The notes under the pieces: generated by a model
The model's database searches: none
Seen by the model: only the letters and a program-made list of their open reading frames with translations
What the model was told of the DNA's origin: nothing
In this document: positions 1-8,218 of the stretch, in pieces
Layout: each line of letters opens with the position of its first letter
Numbering within the stretch: the stretch's first letter is position 1
Position numbers and translations under genes: made by a program
Assembly: GCA_910584955.1 (NCBI GenBank)
Contig: CAJUDC010000086.1
Location: 1-11,343, forward strand
Length of the DNA stretch: 11,343 bases
Reading direction: 5' to 3'
From: an uncultured Paraprevotella sp.
GTDB taxonomy: Bacteria; Bacteroidota; Bacteroidia; Bacteroidales; Bacteroidaceae

Positions 1-1650
1 CGCGTAACAATTAAATCGGTTCGAGCAAACGGATTGGCTGCGAATTTGAGGAATAATAAAAAAGGTATTGTCTACGCTATCAGCATCGATCATGCAAGGA
101 AGATAGCAGAATATTACTGTCTGCAAGGAATGAATACTGTTGCTATCGATAGTAAGACGCCGATAGCCGAGCGTAAGCGGTTGGTAGAGGATTTTAAGAC
201 CGGAAAGGTAAAGGTATTAGTGAATGTAGATGTGTTTAGCGAAGGATTTGACTGCCCGGATGTGGAGTTTGTGCAGATGGCGCGGCCAACCCTTTCATTG
301 TCTAAATACCTTCAGCAGGTAGGGCGGGGATTGCGAAGATCGGATGGTAAAGAGGCGTGTGTACTGATAGACAACGTGGGTCTTTATCGCGTGTTTGGTC
401 TGCCGACAGTGGAATGGGATTGGGACGCCATGTTCAACGGGGAGATGTCGGGACGTGGAATACGACCGGAGCAAACACAGGGCGAAAACGGGATCGCGTG
501 TTTGCCCGTAGAGGCTCCGTTCACGGATAATGAACTGGAAGTGATTATTTCTCATAATCATCTTTTGGCCTCTATTGAGGAGCGAAAAAGAATGCTGCCT
601 GTTGCCTATCAAGATGTATCGAAGTTGAAAGCATGGCAGGATAAGGAAAGCGGTTTGTGGGGGCTATGTCGTGGTAAGAAAAAAGTAACGGCAGCGAAGT
701 ATATTACGATTTTTGATTGCAAATATGATATGGCTGCCGTGAGATTTCAGAATAAGAATTGTGGAGTGCTGAGTTTGTCCGGCGAGACGCTTTGGGAGAG
801 GCCCGGTTGCCAGTCTATGAAATTCATGAAAAATTCTTTTCTGCTAGTCAAGACTTCTGATGAAAAAGAACTGTATGTGGATCTTCATAGCCGGATGATA
901 TACAATAAGAAACCGCAAATAAAGCGATACGGCAATATAGAACTTCTGAAAATGGATAATGTATATTACAGCCGTACTCGGACGATGTATATAAGCAGTC
1001 CGTACATCACTCCCGGCAATCTTTTTTATCGCGGTTTCTATCTGATTTTATTCGATACGGATGGCTCGCTTACAAGTTGCCATAAGAACAGTAAGCCATA
1101 TGATAAGATGTGCGGATATGTCTGTTTGTTGGAAAATGACCATGATAGTTATTACAGAATGTGTTGTTGGCTGGCAGACGGCAGTATTGTTGTAAAGGAT
1201 AAGAAAGGGCTGTATTATCATGTGGAGAGAGGGGAACAGAAGAAATATATAGGTTGTGATACTTCTATTACCGATAATAGTAAGCTCCGGGAAAAATTGG
1301 TTCAACTGAAAAAACAGGTTACGGAAAACTGCATCTCGGAGCAAACGCAACAGAAAGAACAGCAACTGAAGTTGCTGGATCTATTTCGGTGTGCCGTGCC
1401 GTTTCGGGTTGGAACGAAATGGGGATTGAAAGTGGGCGAGCGCATTACTATACCCCCTATCTATCGAAATATCAGGCCTCCGGTTGGTAAATATTGTGCC
1501 GTAGAAAAGAATTGTTGTCAATGGGGAGTTGCAGCTGTGGACGGTACGATATTGATAGAGCCTAAATACCCGAATGTGGCCATTGGTGAGCAGGGAACAG
1601 TTACGCTAACAAAAGTTACAGGAAGAAAAGAAAGGGTAAAGCTACCGTGA
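1..1650 (+). CDS. Superfamily 2 (DEAD/DEAH-type) helicase with C-terminal WG-repeat region, 5'-partial
   Basis: The reading frame is open from the first base, so this is the C-terminal 549 residues of a longer protein. The ATPase half (Walker A, DExx box) must lie upstream. The RecA-like helicase C-terminal domain fills about codons 15-130. A motif V region reads VNVDVFSEGFDCPDVE, and motif VI is QQVGRGLRR at nt 313-339, with the arginines expected to contact ATP. This should be a nucleic-acid-dependent ATPase in the cytoplasm; the substrate cannot be told. The remaining 400 or so residues are not helicase. They contain WG-type beta-repeat signatures: GLWGL near nt 652, and KWGLKVGE and QWGVAAVDG in the last 80 residues, each followed by an I(I/E)P-x-Y-like strand. 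Known WG repeats are thought to mediate binding. The TTG at nt 34 is internal and not the true start. The fold assignment is firm, the cellular role unknown. Confidence 0.85.
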   Translation, partial: RVTIKSVRANGLAANLRNNKKGIVYAISIDHARKIAEYYCLQGMNTVAIDSKTPIAERKRLVEDFKTGKVKVLVNVDVFSEGFDCPDVEFVQMARPTLSLSKYLQQVGRGLRRSDGKEACVLIDNVGLYRVFGLPTVEWDWDAMFNGEMSGRGIRPEQTQGENGIACLPVEAPFTDNELEVIISHNHLLASIEERKRMLPVAYQDVSKLKAWQDKESGLWGLCRGKKKVTAAKYITIFDCKYDMAAVRFQNKNCGVLSLSGETLWERPGCQSMKFMKNSFLLVKTSDEKELYVDLHSRMIYNKKPQIKRYGNIELLKMDNVYYSRTRTMYISSPYITPGNLFYRGFYLILFDTDGSLTSCHKNSKPYDKMCGYVCLLENDHDSYYRMCCWLADGSIVVKDKKGLYYHVERGEQKKYIGCDTSITDNSKLREKLVQLKKQVTENCISEQTQQKEQQLKLLDLFRCAVPFRVGTKWGLKVGERITIPPIYRNIRPPVGKYCAVEKNCCQWGVAAVDGTILIEPKYPNVAIGEQGTVTLTKVTGRKERVKLP

Positions 1651-1709
1651 GGTGACAAACAATAAGATTGGTAAACCTGTAGAAAGCAGTTTCCCGGAAC
1701 GAATAGGCC

Positions 1710-1756
1710 ATGACGCCTTGGAATGATCGATAAAACAGATCGTTCCAAGGCGTCAT
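1710..1756 (+). terminator. Strong hairpin, likely terminator after the helicase gene
   Basis: The arms at 1710-1728 and 1738-1756 pair over 19 bp with a single T-G wobble and enclose a 9-base loop. The hairpin begins 60 bp after the helicase stop codon and well before the efflux operon start. No clear U-tract follows on the + strand, so termination is inferred from position and stem strength. Confidence 0.6.
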
Positions 1757-1838
1757 CCGTTTATGTAATTGCTATTTGAGAGCCTCTGCTTGTTCCATGT
1801 ATTTTAGGGTAAAATAGTATATGATTACCTTTTTTAAT

Positions 1839-1846
1839 TATTTTTG
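1839..1846 (+). promoter_or_regulatory. Candidate Bacteroides-type -7 box for the efflux operon
   Basis: TATTTTTG matches the Bacteroidetes sigma-ABfr -7 consensus TAnnTTTG exactly. It lies between the upstream hairpin and the adaptor gene, giving a leader of roughly 75-80 nt. No TTTG-like -33 element is visible at the usual spacing, so this rests on the -7 box alone. The leader (about 1860-1920) is purine-rich and contains no obvious ORF or strong stem. No repressor gene or clear operator is visible in the window. Confidence 0.4.
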
Positions 1847-1931
1847 CATTAAACTTATATAAGGGCTGATAGTCTAAAGGGGAAAGTCTCGGGAAGAGGC
1901 GGTCGTGTAACGAATCTTATTATAATTTTAT

Positions 1932-3020
1932 ATGAAGAAAAGAACAAGATGGGTGCTTGTGGCAGTTATGGTGTGCGGCCTTGTCGGTTGGGGGGGGTAT
2001 TCGCATTTGCCGAAGCGTAGTGATGAATTGGTTGCTGCTGAAAAAATTCAGGCAAAAGGCAAAGGGAAAAGTAACAAGGTGTTGAACGTGAATGCTGTAG
2101 TGCTGAAAAAGAAGAAGCTTACAGATGAGATCCTGGTGACAGGCTTGCTGTTGCCTGACGAAGAGGTGAATCTTTCTTTTGAGACCTCGGGACAGGTGAT
2201 CGGCATCCATTTTAAAGAAGGAACGCAAGTGAGTAAAGGCCAATTGCTGGCTAAGGTAAACGACCGGCAGTTGCAGGCCCAGCTCAAGCGCCTTACCGCC
2301 CAGTTGAAACTGGCTCAGGATCGTGTGTATCGGCAGAACGCGTTATTGGAGCGTGATGCTGTGAGTAAAGAAGCCTACGAGCGGGTGAAGACGGAACTGG
2401 AAACCTTGAAAGCGGATATTGATATTATCAAGGCTCAGATCGATTTAACCGAATTAAGGGCGCCTTTCGACGGCGTTATCGGTTTGCGTCAGATAAGTGT
2501 GGGGGCTTATGCTACTCCGTCAACACCGGTTAGCAAACTCACGAAGATTGTTCCGTTGAAAGTGGAATTTTCCGTCCCCGAGCGTTATGCCGCACAGGTG
2601 AATCCAGGCACGAATTTGTTTTTTACCTTGGACGGATCCTTGAAAGATCATACGGCTAAGGTGTATGCCAAGGAGTCTGCCATTGATATAGGTACGCATA
2701 CGTTAACGGTCCGTGCTCAATATGCCAATCCCGGCGGGCGTCTGCTTCCCGGACGTTATGCCAGTATCCGGTTGATGAAAGAGACGGTGGACGATGCTTT
2801 AGCCGTCCCGGCCGAAGCGATTGTGCCGGAAATGGGAAAAGACAAGGTGTTTTTGTATAAGTCCGGTCGGGCATTTCCGGTAGAGATAACGACGGGTATT
2901 CGTACGGAAAAGCAGGTGCAGGTGTTGAAAGGCTTGCAAGCCGGTGATACGCTGATCGTATCCGGTACACTCCAGCTGCGTACCGATTTGCCGGTTGTTC
3001 TGGACCATATCGATAATTAA
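1932..3020 (+). CDS. RND efflux periplasmic adaptor subunit (membrane fusion protein, HlyD/AcrA family)
   Basis: This 362-residue adaptor would link the inner-membrane pump to the outer-membrane channel. Residues 1-24 form a positively charged start and a hydrophobic stretch, suiting an N-terminal anchor or signal. The Cys at residue 15 is preceded by Val-Met-Val, a poor lipobox, so lipidation is doubtful. The two halves of the lipoyl domain are seen at about 82-112 (SGQVIGIHFKEGTQVSKGQ) and 174-203 (LRAPFDGVIGLRQISVGAY). Between them, about 113-172, is an alpha-helical hairpin rich in Leu, Gln and Lys. Beta-barrel and membrane-proximal domains follow from about 208 to the end. Length is normal for the family. 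The ATG at 1932 is the first in frame and leads straight into the signal. An 8-G run lies in codons 20-22. It is first in the operon, 15 bp before the pump gene. Confidence 0.93.
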   Translation: MKKRTRWVLVAVMVCGLVGWGGYSHLPKRSDELVAAEKIQAKGKGKSNKVLNVNAVVLKKKKLTDEILVTGLLLPDEEVNLSFETSGQVIGIHFKEGTQVSKGQLLAKVNDRQLQAQLKRLTAQLKLAQDRVYRQNALLERDAVSKEAYERVKTELETLKADIDIIKAQIDLTELRAPFDGVIGLRQISVGAYATPSTPVSKLTKIVPLKVEFSVPERYAAQVNPGTNLFFTLDGSLKDHTAKVYAKESAIDIGTHTLTVRAQYANPGGRLLPGRYASIRLMKETVDDALAVPAEAIVPEMGKDKVFLYKSGRAFPVEITTGIRTEKQVQVLKGLQAGDTLIVSGTLQLRTDLPVVLDHIDN

Positions 3021-3035
3021 TAACCGGTATTTTAT

Positions 3036-6000
3036 ATGAATATTTCCGAACTTAGCATACGCCGCCCTGTGCTGGCTACCGTGTTGACACTGATCATTTT
3101 ATTGATGGGGTGCATCGGTTACGTTTATTTGGGGGTGCGTGAATATCCTTCCGTAGACAATCCGATCATATCGGTTACCTGTTCCTATGCAGGAGCTAAC
3201 GCCGATGTGATCGAGAATCAGATTACCGAGCCTTTGGAACAGAACATCAACGGCATTCCCGGCATACGTTCTTTGTCCAGTGTGAGCCAGCAGGGACAAT
3301 GCCGTATTACCGTAGAATTTGAACTTTCCGTAGATTTGGAGACGGCGGCCAACGATGTGCGCGACAAAGTTTCCCGCGCCCAGCGCTTTTTACCTCGCGA
3401 CTGTGATCCTCCTACCGTATCGAAAGCCGATGCGGATGCCGTGCCTATATTGATGGTTGCCCTGCAAAGCGAAAAACGCTCTTTGCTGGAACTTAGCGAG
3501 ATTGCCGATCTGACGGTGAAAGAGCAGCTGCAAACCATTTCCGATGTGAGTAGTGTAAGTATTTGGGGGGAGAAGAAATACTCGATGCGTTTGTGGCTGG
3601 ATCCTATCAAGATGGCCGGTTACGGCATAACGCCTGTGGATGTAAAGAATGCCGTGGATCGTGAAAATGTGGAACTTCCTTCAGGAAGTATCGAAGGAAA
3701 CACCATCGAACTCACCATTCGCACGATGGGATTGATGCACACGGCCCGGATGTTCAACGATTTGATTATCCGTCGTCAGGGCAATCAGATTGTGCGTTTC
3801 AGTGACATCGGTCGTGCGGAGCTTGGTGCGGCGGACATTAAAAGCTATATGAAGATGAACGGTGTGCCGATGGTGGGCGTCGTGGTGATACCTCAGCCAG
3901 GAGCCAACCATATTGATATTGCCGATGCCGTATATCAGCGTATGGAGCAGATGAAAAAGGATTTGCCGTCTGATGTGCATTATTCTTATGGCTTCGATAA
4001 CACCAAGTTCATCCGGGCCTCCATCAACGAAGTAAAGGAGACCGTGTATGTGGCTTTTGTACTGGTTATCATTATTATCTTCCTGTTTTTGCGCGACTGG
4101 CGTGTGACTCTTGTTCCGTGTATTGTTATTCCCGTATCCTTGATCGGTTCGTTTTTTGTGATGTATCTGGCGGGATTCTCTGTGAATGTGCTTACGATGT
4201 TGGCCATTGTGTTGGCAGTAGGATTGGTTGTTGACGATGCCATTGTAATGACGGAGAATATATATATAAGGATAGAACGCGGGATGTCACCACGGGCTGC
4301 CGGAATCGACGGCGCGAAGGAGATATTCTTTGCCGTTATTTCCACCACCGTAACGTTGGTTGCCGTGTTTTTCCCCATCGTTTTTATGGAGGGAACGACG
4401 GGACGTCTGTTCCGTGAATTCAGCATCGTAATTTCGGGGTCGGTAATTATTTCCTCATTTGCGGCGCTCACTTTTACGCCAATGCTGGCCACGAAACTAT
4501 TGGTACGACAAAAGGAAAAGAACATCTTCTATCGCAAAACGGAGCCTTTCTTTGAAGGACTGAACCGCACTTACAGCCGGATGTTGAGTGCTGTCCTGCG
4601 CCATCGTGTATGGATGCTTCCTTTCGTATTGGTGACATTCGGATTGATTGCTTACTTGTGGAAAGAGATCCCGGCGGAAATGGCTCCGTTGGAGGACCGT
4701 TCGCAGATTACGATCAATACGCGTGGAGCGGAAGGAGTTACCTACGAATTTATCCGCGATTATACGGAAGACATTAATCGGGTGGTGGATTCCATTGCAC
4801 CGGATGCTGAGGCCGTGACGGCTCGTGTATCGAGTGGAAGTGGAAACATCCGCATCACTTTGAAAGATATGAAAGACCGCGATTACACACAGATGGAAGT
4901 AGCCGAAAAGATCACCAAAGCCGTGACCGGTCGCACGAAGGCCCGCGCTTTCGTGCAGCAGCAAAGCTCCTTCGGCGGTCGTCGGGGAAGCATGCCTGTG
5001 CAGTATGTGCTTCAGGCCACCAATTTGGAGAAGTTGCAGGAAGTCCTTCCCCAATTCATGGCTCGTGTGTATGAAAACCCCACTTTCCAGATGGCGGATG
5101 TTGATTTGAAGTTCAGCAAACCCGAAGCCCGCATCCACATCAATCGTGACAAGGCAAGTGTGATGGGGGTCAGCACGCGCGACATCGCGCAGACGTTGCA
5201 ATACGGTCTGAGCGGACAGCGTATGGGGTATTTCTACATGAACGGCAAGCAATATGAGATTCTGGGCGAGATAAACCGCCAGCAGCGTAATAAACCGGCT
5301 AATCTGCGTTCCATCTATCTGCGGAGTGATGACGGGAAAATGGTGCAGATGGACAACCTGATAGATCTGGAAAACAGTGTGGCGCCTCCTAAGCTTTACC
5401 GGTATAATCGTTTTGTTTCGGCTACGGTGTCCGCCGGATTGGCCAAGGGAAAGACGATCGGGCAGGGGCTTGACGAGATGGACCGTATAGCCAAAGACGT
5501 GTTGGATGATTCGTTCCGTACGTCGTTGGCCGGTGATTCTAAAGAATACCGTGAGAGTTCCTCCAGCCTGATGTTCGCGTTTGTGTTGGCATTGGTGCTC
5601 ATCTATTTGATTTTGGCCGCTCAGTTCGAGAGTTTTAAAGACCCGTTGGTGATTATGCTCACGGTGCCGTTGGCTATTGCCGGTGCGTTGGTCTTTATGT
5701 ATTTCGGAGGAATTACCATGAACATATTCAGCCAGATCGGTATCATTATGCTTATTGGTCTGGTGGCCAAGAACGGAATCCTTATTGTAGAGTTTGCCAA
5801 CCAGAAACAGGAGGCCGGCGAGGATTTGACAGAGGCCATCCACGGAGCCTCCCTGCAACGTCTGCGGCCTATTTTGATGACGAGTGCTTCTACCATTCTC
5901 GGACTTCTGCCGTTGGCATTTGCTTCGGGGGAGGGATGCAACCAACGTATAGCGATGGGAGTGGCCGTTGTAGGCGGTATGCTGGTGTCTACCGTACTTA

Positions 6001-6065
6001 CGATGTTTGTGGTACCGGCCATATACAGTTATATATCTACCGACAGAAATAAAAAGAATGTATGA
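3036..6065 (+). CDS. RND multidrug efflux permease, HAE1 family (AcrB-like)
   Basis: This 1,009-residue inner-membrane transporter should export hydrophobic or amphiphilic compounds using the proton gradient, as a trimer docked to the adaptor and TolC-like proteins. It starts with the family hallmark MNISELSIRRPVLATVL and TM1 at about 10-32. The first periplasmic loop (33-335) contains the typical EYPSVDNP and GANADVIENQITEPLEQ segments. A cluster of membrane helices follows from about 336. TM4 carries the proton-relay pair D400-D401 in GLVVDDAIVMTENI, and TM10 carries K912 in GLVAKNGILIVEF, matching the Asp-Asp and Lys residues of AcrB. The pump therefore appears catalytically intact. A second large loop (about 540-860) and a second helix cluster complete the usual internal duplication. 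Length is slightly below AcrB. Substrate range cannot be told. Its stop codon overlaps the start of the tolC-like gene by 4 bp. Confidence 0.96.
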   Translation: MNISELSIRRPVLATVLTLIILLMGCIGYVYLGVREYPSVDNPIISVTCSYAGANADVIENQITEPLEQNINGIPGIRSLSSVSQQGQCRITVEFELSVDLETAANDVRDKVSRAQRFLPRDCDPPTVSKADADAVPILMVALQSEKRSLLELSEIADLTVKEQLQTISDVSSVSIWGEKKYSMRLWLDPIKMAGYGITPVDVKNAVDRENVELPSGSIEGNTIELTIRTMGLMHTARMFNDLIIRRQGNQIVRFSDIGRAELGAADIKSYMKMNGVPMVGVVVIPQPGANHIDIADAVYQRMEQMKKDLPSDVHYSYGFDNTKFIRASINEVKETVYVAFVLVIIIIFLFLRDWRVTLVPCIVIPVSLIGSFFVMYLAGFSVNVLTMLAIVLAVGLVVDDAIVMTENIYIRIERGMSPRAAGIDGAKEIFFAVISTTVTLVAVFFPIVFMEGTTGRLFREFSIVISGSVIISSFAALTFTPMLATKLLVRQKEKNIFYRKTEPFFEGLNRTYSRMLSAVLRHRVWMLPFVLVTFGLIAYLWKEIPAEMAPLEDRSQITINTRGAEGVTYEFIRDYTEDINRVVDSIAPDAEAVTARVSSGSGNIRITLKDMKDRDYTQMEVAEKITKAVTGRTKARAFVQQQSSFGGRRGSMPVQYVLQATNLEKLQEVLPQFMARVYENPTFQMADVDLKFSKPEARIHINRDKASVMGVSTRDIAQTLQYGLSGQRMGYFYMNGKQYEILGEINRQQRNKPANLRSIYLRSDDGKMVQMDNLIDLENSVAPPKLYRYNRFVSATVSAGLAKGKTIGQGLDEMDRIAKDVLDDSFRTSLAGDSKEYRESSSSLMFAFVLALVLIYLILAAQFESFKDPLVIMLTVPLAIAGALVFMYFGGITMNIFSQIGIIMLIGLVAKNGILIVEFANQKQEAGEDLTEAIHGASLQRLRPILMTSASTILGLLPLAFASGEGCNQRIAMGVAVVGGMLVSTVLTMFVVPAIYSYISTDRNKKNV

Positions 6066-7399
6066 TGCGACTGATATTGAGTGTGATGATGTTAGGAGGG
6101 TGGGCCGTATGCGTGCAGGCGCAAACGGATTCTTTTCCGTCCCGTCCTTCCACGTTGAAAGAATGTCTTCGGCTGGGATTGGAACAGAATTATTCCATCC
6201 GGGTGGTGAAGAACGAGCAAGAGAAAAGTGATAACGAAGCCACTCCGGGAAATGCCGGCCTGTTGCCTACGCTGGATTTGACCGGTTCGTACGGAACCGA
6301 TTGGGGAACAACGAAAACCGTGGCGCGCAGTACCGGCGCTACGGAAACGGTGCGAAATGCCTTTGACCAAAATGCAAGTGCCGGTGTACGGTTGAACTGG
6401 ACCGTTTTCGACGGCTTCAGCCTTTGGACCAATTACCGGCAACTTCAGTTGTTGAAGCAGCAGGGTGAGTTGCAGACGCGTATCGCTATGGAAGATTTTG
6501 TAGCCGGTTTGGCGGCGGAGTATTACAACTTTATTCAGCAGAAGATACGTTTGAAGAATTTCCGTTATGCCGTAAAACTCTCCAAGGAGCGCATGCGCAT
6601 TGTCGAGGAACGCTATCACATCGGTGATTTCTCTCGTCTCGATTATCAGCAGGCCAAGGTGGATTTTAATGCCGACAGTGCGGCTTATATGAAGCAGCAG
6701 GAAGCGTTGGCTACCTCCCGTATTCGGCTTAATGAGCTGATGGCCAATGATGATGTGAACGAATTGCTTCCCATTGTAGATAGTACCATCAATGTGACGG
6801 CTACGCTTGATTTTGATGTGTTGTGGAACTCCACGTTGGCCGTGAATGCCGATTTGTTGAAAGCAGACCAGGACGAACGGCTGGCCCGGATGGATTTGAA
6901 GAAAGTGCTTGCGCGCAACTACCCCTATGTGAAGTTGAACGGAGGCTACGATTACGGGCTGAACCGATACGGTCGTTCGGTCACGCGGAGGAGAGAGAAC
7001 TGGGGGCTGAATGCGGGCGTCACCGTCGGTTTTAACCTGTTCGACGGGAAGCGCGCCTCCGAACGTAAAAATGCCCGGCTGGACATCGAAAATGCCCGTT
7101 TGCGGCGCGACGAGTTGGAATTGTCGTTGCGGGCCGACATCAATAATTTATGGCAGGCTTACCAGAACAACGTGCAGATGCTTCAGCTGGAACGCCAGAA
7201 TCTGACTGCTGCCGTGGAGAATCATGAGATTGCCTCCGAGCGTTATCTGCTGGGCGATTTGTCGGGTTTTGAGATGCGCGAGGCACAGAAGAGCCTGCTG
7301 GATGCCGAGGAACGCATCCTGACGGCGGAATACGCTACCAAGATGTGCGAAATATCGCTGTTGCAACTGAGCGGAAACGTCATGCTGTATTTGCGTTAG
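6062..7399 (+). CDS. TolC-type outer-membrane efflux channel protein (OEP family)
   Basis: This 445-residue outer-membrane factor should be the exit duct of the exporter encoded by the two preceding genes. A cleavable signal peptide is clear, with a likely cut after CVQA at residue 20. Two OEP repeats follow. The first begins around 31 (LKECLRLGLEQNYSIRVVKN) and includes the barrel strand LNWTVFDGFSLW. The second begins around 240, with the matching strand VGFNLFDGKRASERKNARLD at about 322. Long amphipathic helices rich in Ala, Gln, Glu and Arg lie between. The start is an ATGATG doublet. The first ATG overlaps the pump stop in an ATGA arrangement that suggests translational coupling; use of the second would drop one Met. 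The segment coding for about residues 417-435 (nt 7311-7365) occurs again exactly at the right edge of the window. Confidence 0.93.
   Translation: MMRLILSVMMLGGWAVCVQAQTDSFPSRPSTLKECLRLGLEQNYSIRVVKNEQEKSDNEATPGNAGLLPTLDLTGSYGTDWGTTKTVARSTGATETVRNAFDQNASAGVRLNWTVFDGFSLWTNYRQLQLLKQQGELQTRIAMEDFVAGLAAEYYNFIQQKIRLKNFRYAVKLSKERMRIVEERYHIGDFSRLDYQQAKVDFNADSAAYMKQQEALATSRIRLNELMANDDVNELLPIVDSTINVTATLDFDVLWNSTLAVNADLLKADQDERLARMDLKKVLARNYPYVKLNGGYDYGLNRYGRSVTRRRENWGLNAGVTVGFNLFDGKRASERKNARLDIENARLRRDELELSLRADINNLWQAYQNNVQMLQLERQNLTAAVENHEIASERYLLGDLSGFEMREAQKSLLDAEERILTAEYATKMCEISLLQLSGNVMLYLR
7311..7365 (+). repeat. Copy 1 of an exact 55-bp direct repeat, inside the tolC-like gene
   Basis: The 55 bases starting AACGCATCCTGACGG and ending ATATCGCTGTTGCA are identical to 11289-11343. 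Here they are in-frame coding sequence for the C-terminal part of the TolC-like protein. The bases just before the two copies do not match (GATGCCGAGG here, CCGGCAAGC there), so the repeat has a sharp left boundary. Its right end is cut by the window edge. Confidence 0.95.
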
Positions 7400-7463
7400 G
7401 TTGCGATGTAAAACAATCCCATGAGGCGGAGGTGCTCTGAGGGTGTCTTTGCGGATTTTTTGA

Positions 7464-7503
7464 ACAGTCGGAGAAACATGGCTTTGCCTGTTTCTCCGAC
7501 TGT
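7464..7503 (+). terminator. Perfect 15-bp hairpin closing the efflux operon
   Basis: The arms ACAGTCGGAGAAACA (7464-7478) and its exact reverse complement (7489-7503) flank a 10-base loop, 65 bp after the tolC-like stop codon. No T-run follows on either strand, so it may be a weak or factor-assisted terminator, or an mRNA 3'-end stabiliser. Its position between two transcription units supports the terminator reading. Confidence 0.65.
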
Positions 7504-7644
7504 CCTGTATAAGGGCTTTACTGAATGATATACTACTTCTTGATAGAAATTCTCTTTTTCTGATGATGCCAACGAATATGTTTGCGCGAACAGTGCTTCT
7601 TTTTATTGAACTATAGTTCTGTTTTAAAATTATTCACGGAAATA

Positions 7645-7676
7645 TTTGCATAATGTGGCGGGATTGTCTTTATTTG
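7645..7676 (+). promoter_or_regulatory. Candidate Bacteroides-type promoter for the C39-like/receptor pair
   Basis: A TTTG at 7645-7648 is followed after 20 bases by TTTATTTG at 7669-7676. This differs from the -7 consensus TAnnTTTG at one fixed position, and the spacing fits the -33/-7 layout of Bacteroidetes promoters. It would give a leader of about 120 nt before the ATG at 7803. The match is short and the area AT-rich, so chance cannot be excluded. Confidence 0.35.
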
Positions 7677-7802
7677 CTTAAATAACTTAGAATCTATGCT
7701 GTGATGAATAATTGTCGTTTAACTGATATGTCTTTCGTTGTGAAGGGGTGTGTTCAATAAAAATCTTGGTTCATAGAGTCAAGTCTAAGTCCCCTTTTAA
7801 CT

Positions 7803-8195
7803 ATGGAAGAAAATCTTTTTATCTGTTTGTTGAAGTCTTTGCGGATTCCTTACACAAAGTCTTTTGCCAATCGTCTGTTTGACGAGACACCTCATAAGTA
7901 TTCGTTGTTCGGACTTTCACGAATGTTGGGTACGTATGGAATCCCCAGCGAAGGCTTACGCCTGTCAGATAAAGGACGCTTGGTAGATATCTCTCCTCCT
8001 TTTATTGCACAGATTTCGGACGATTTGGGTGTCGTTACTCAAATCTCGGAACAGTCTGTCAGCTATGTTGTGCAAAATAAATTAGCCCGTTCGCCTTACG
8101 ATTGTTTTTGGGAAATCCCGATGCGCACTGCCAAGTCACTGTGTTGGGTTATCCCCTATATAATTTTTGTGTACGCATGTATGGGCCTTGTTTAG
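7803..8195 (+). CDS. Short C39-like domain protein, likely a truncated VKOR/peptidase-type protein
   Basis: This 130-residue protein resembles the N-terminal C39-like domain that precedes the vitamin K epoxide reductase (VKOR) and thioredoxin parts of larger Bacteroidetes proteins. The clue is the pattern at residues 31-47 (HKYSLFGLSRMLGTYGI), followed by PPFIAQISDDLGVVTQI at 65-81, like the His-Tyr-Ser-Leu and Pro-Phe-(I/V)-A-(H/Q) segments of that family. The catalytic Cys of active C39 peptidases (Asp-Cys-Gly context) is not present, so proteolysis is unlikely. The resemblance stops near residue 105 (FWEI). A hydrophobic tail at about 112-129, one possible membrane helix, runs to the stop. 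The expected VKOR helices with their CXXC motif and the thioredoxin domain are absent in all frames downstream. It may be a gene remnant or a real short membrane-anchored protein. It ends 23 bp before the receptor gene. The family assignment is from memory of patterns, not a search. Confidence 0.55.
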   Translation: MEENLFICLLKSLRIPYTKSFANRLFDETPHKYSLFGLSRMLGTYGIPSEGLRLSDKGRLVDISPPFIAQISDDLGVVTQISEQSVSYVVQNKLARSPYDCFWEIPMRTAKSLCWVIPYIIFVYACMGLV

Positions 8196-8218
8196 TTCTT
8201 AACTTAATATTTTCTTAT

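Larger units (their letters stand above)
7400..7802. other. Intergenic region of about 400 bp without a supported gene
   Basis: This gap holds the hairpin at 7464-7503, an AT-rich stretch from about 7540, a 12-bp palindrome (GAACTATAGTTC, 7608-7619) and the weak promoter candidate at 7645-7676. An 18-codon ORF at 7704-7760, with two cysteines, is too weak to call as a gene. I see no RNA gene or mobile element here. Confidence 0.6.

Noticed and set aside
4497..5945. A 482-codon ORF on the - strand across the RND pump gene
   Set aside because: It is fully antisense to a well-conserved pump gene with intact motifs. Its translation is rich in His, Gln and Arg and resembles no family I know; it is a codon-bias shadow.
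7608..7619. Perfect 12-bp palindrome GAACTATAGTTC as an operator
   Set aside because: Two or three such palindromes are expected by chance in a window of this size, and no regulator or second copy is visible.
7704..7760. An 18-codon ORF with two Cys residues upstream of the C39-like gene, a possible peptide precursor
   Set aside because: It has no leader-like motif such as a Gly-Gly site and no convincing translation signal. Chance ORFs of this size are common.
7445..7847. 13-bp direct repeat GTCTTTGCGGATT at 7445-7457 and 7835-7847
   Set aside because: About one 13-bp match is expected by chance in 11 kb, and the flanks do not match.
8102..8218. Upstream start giving the receptor 39 extra N-terminal residues
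   Set aside because: It overlaps the C39-like gene and would place a non-signal sequence before a clear signal peptide that begins at 8219.
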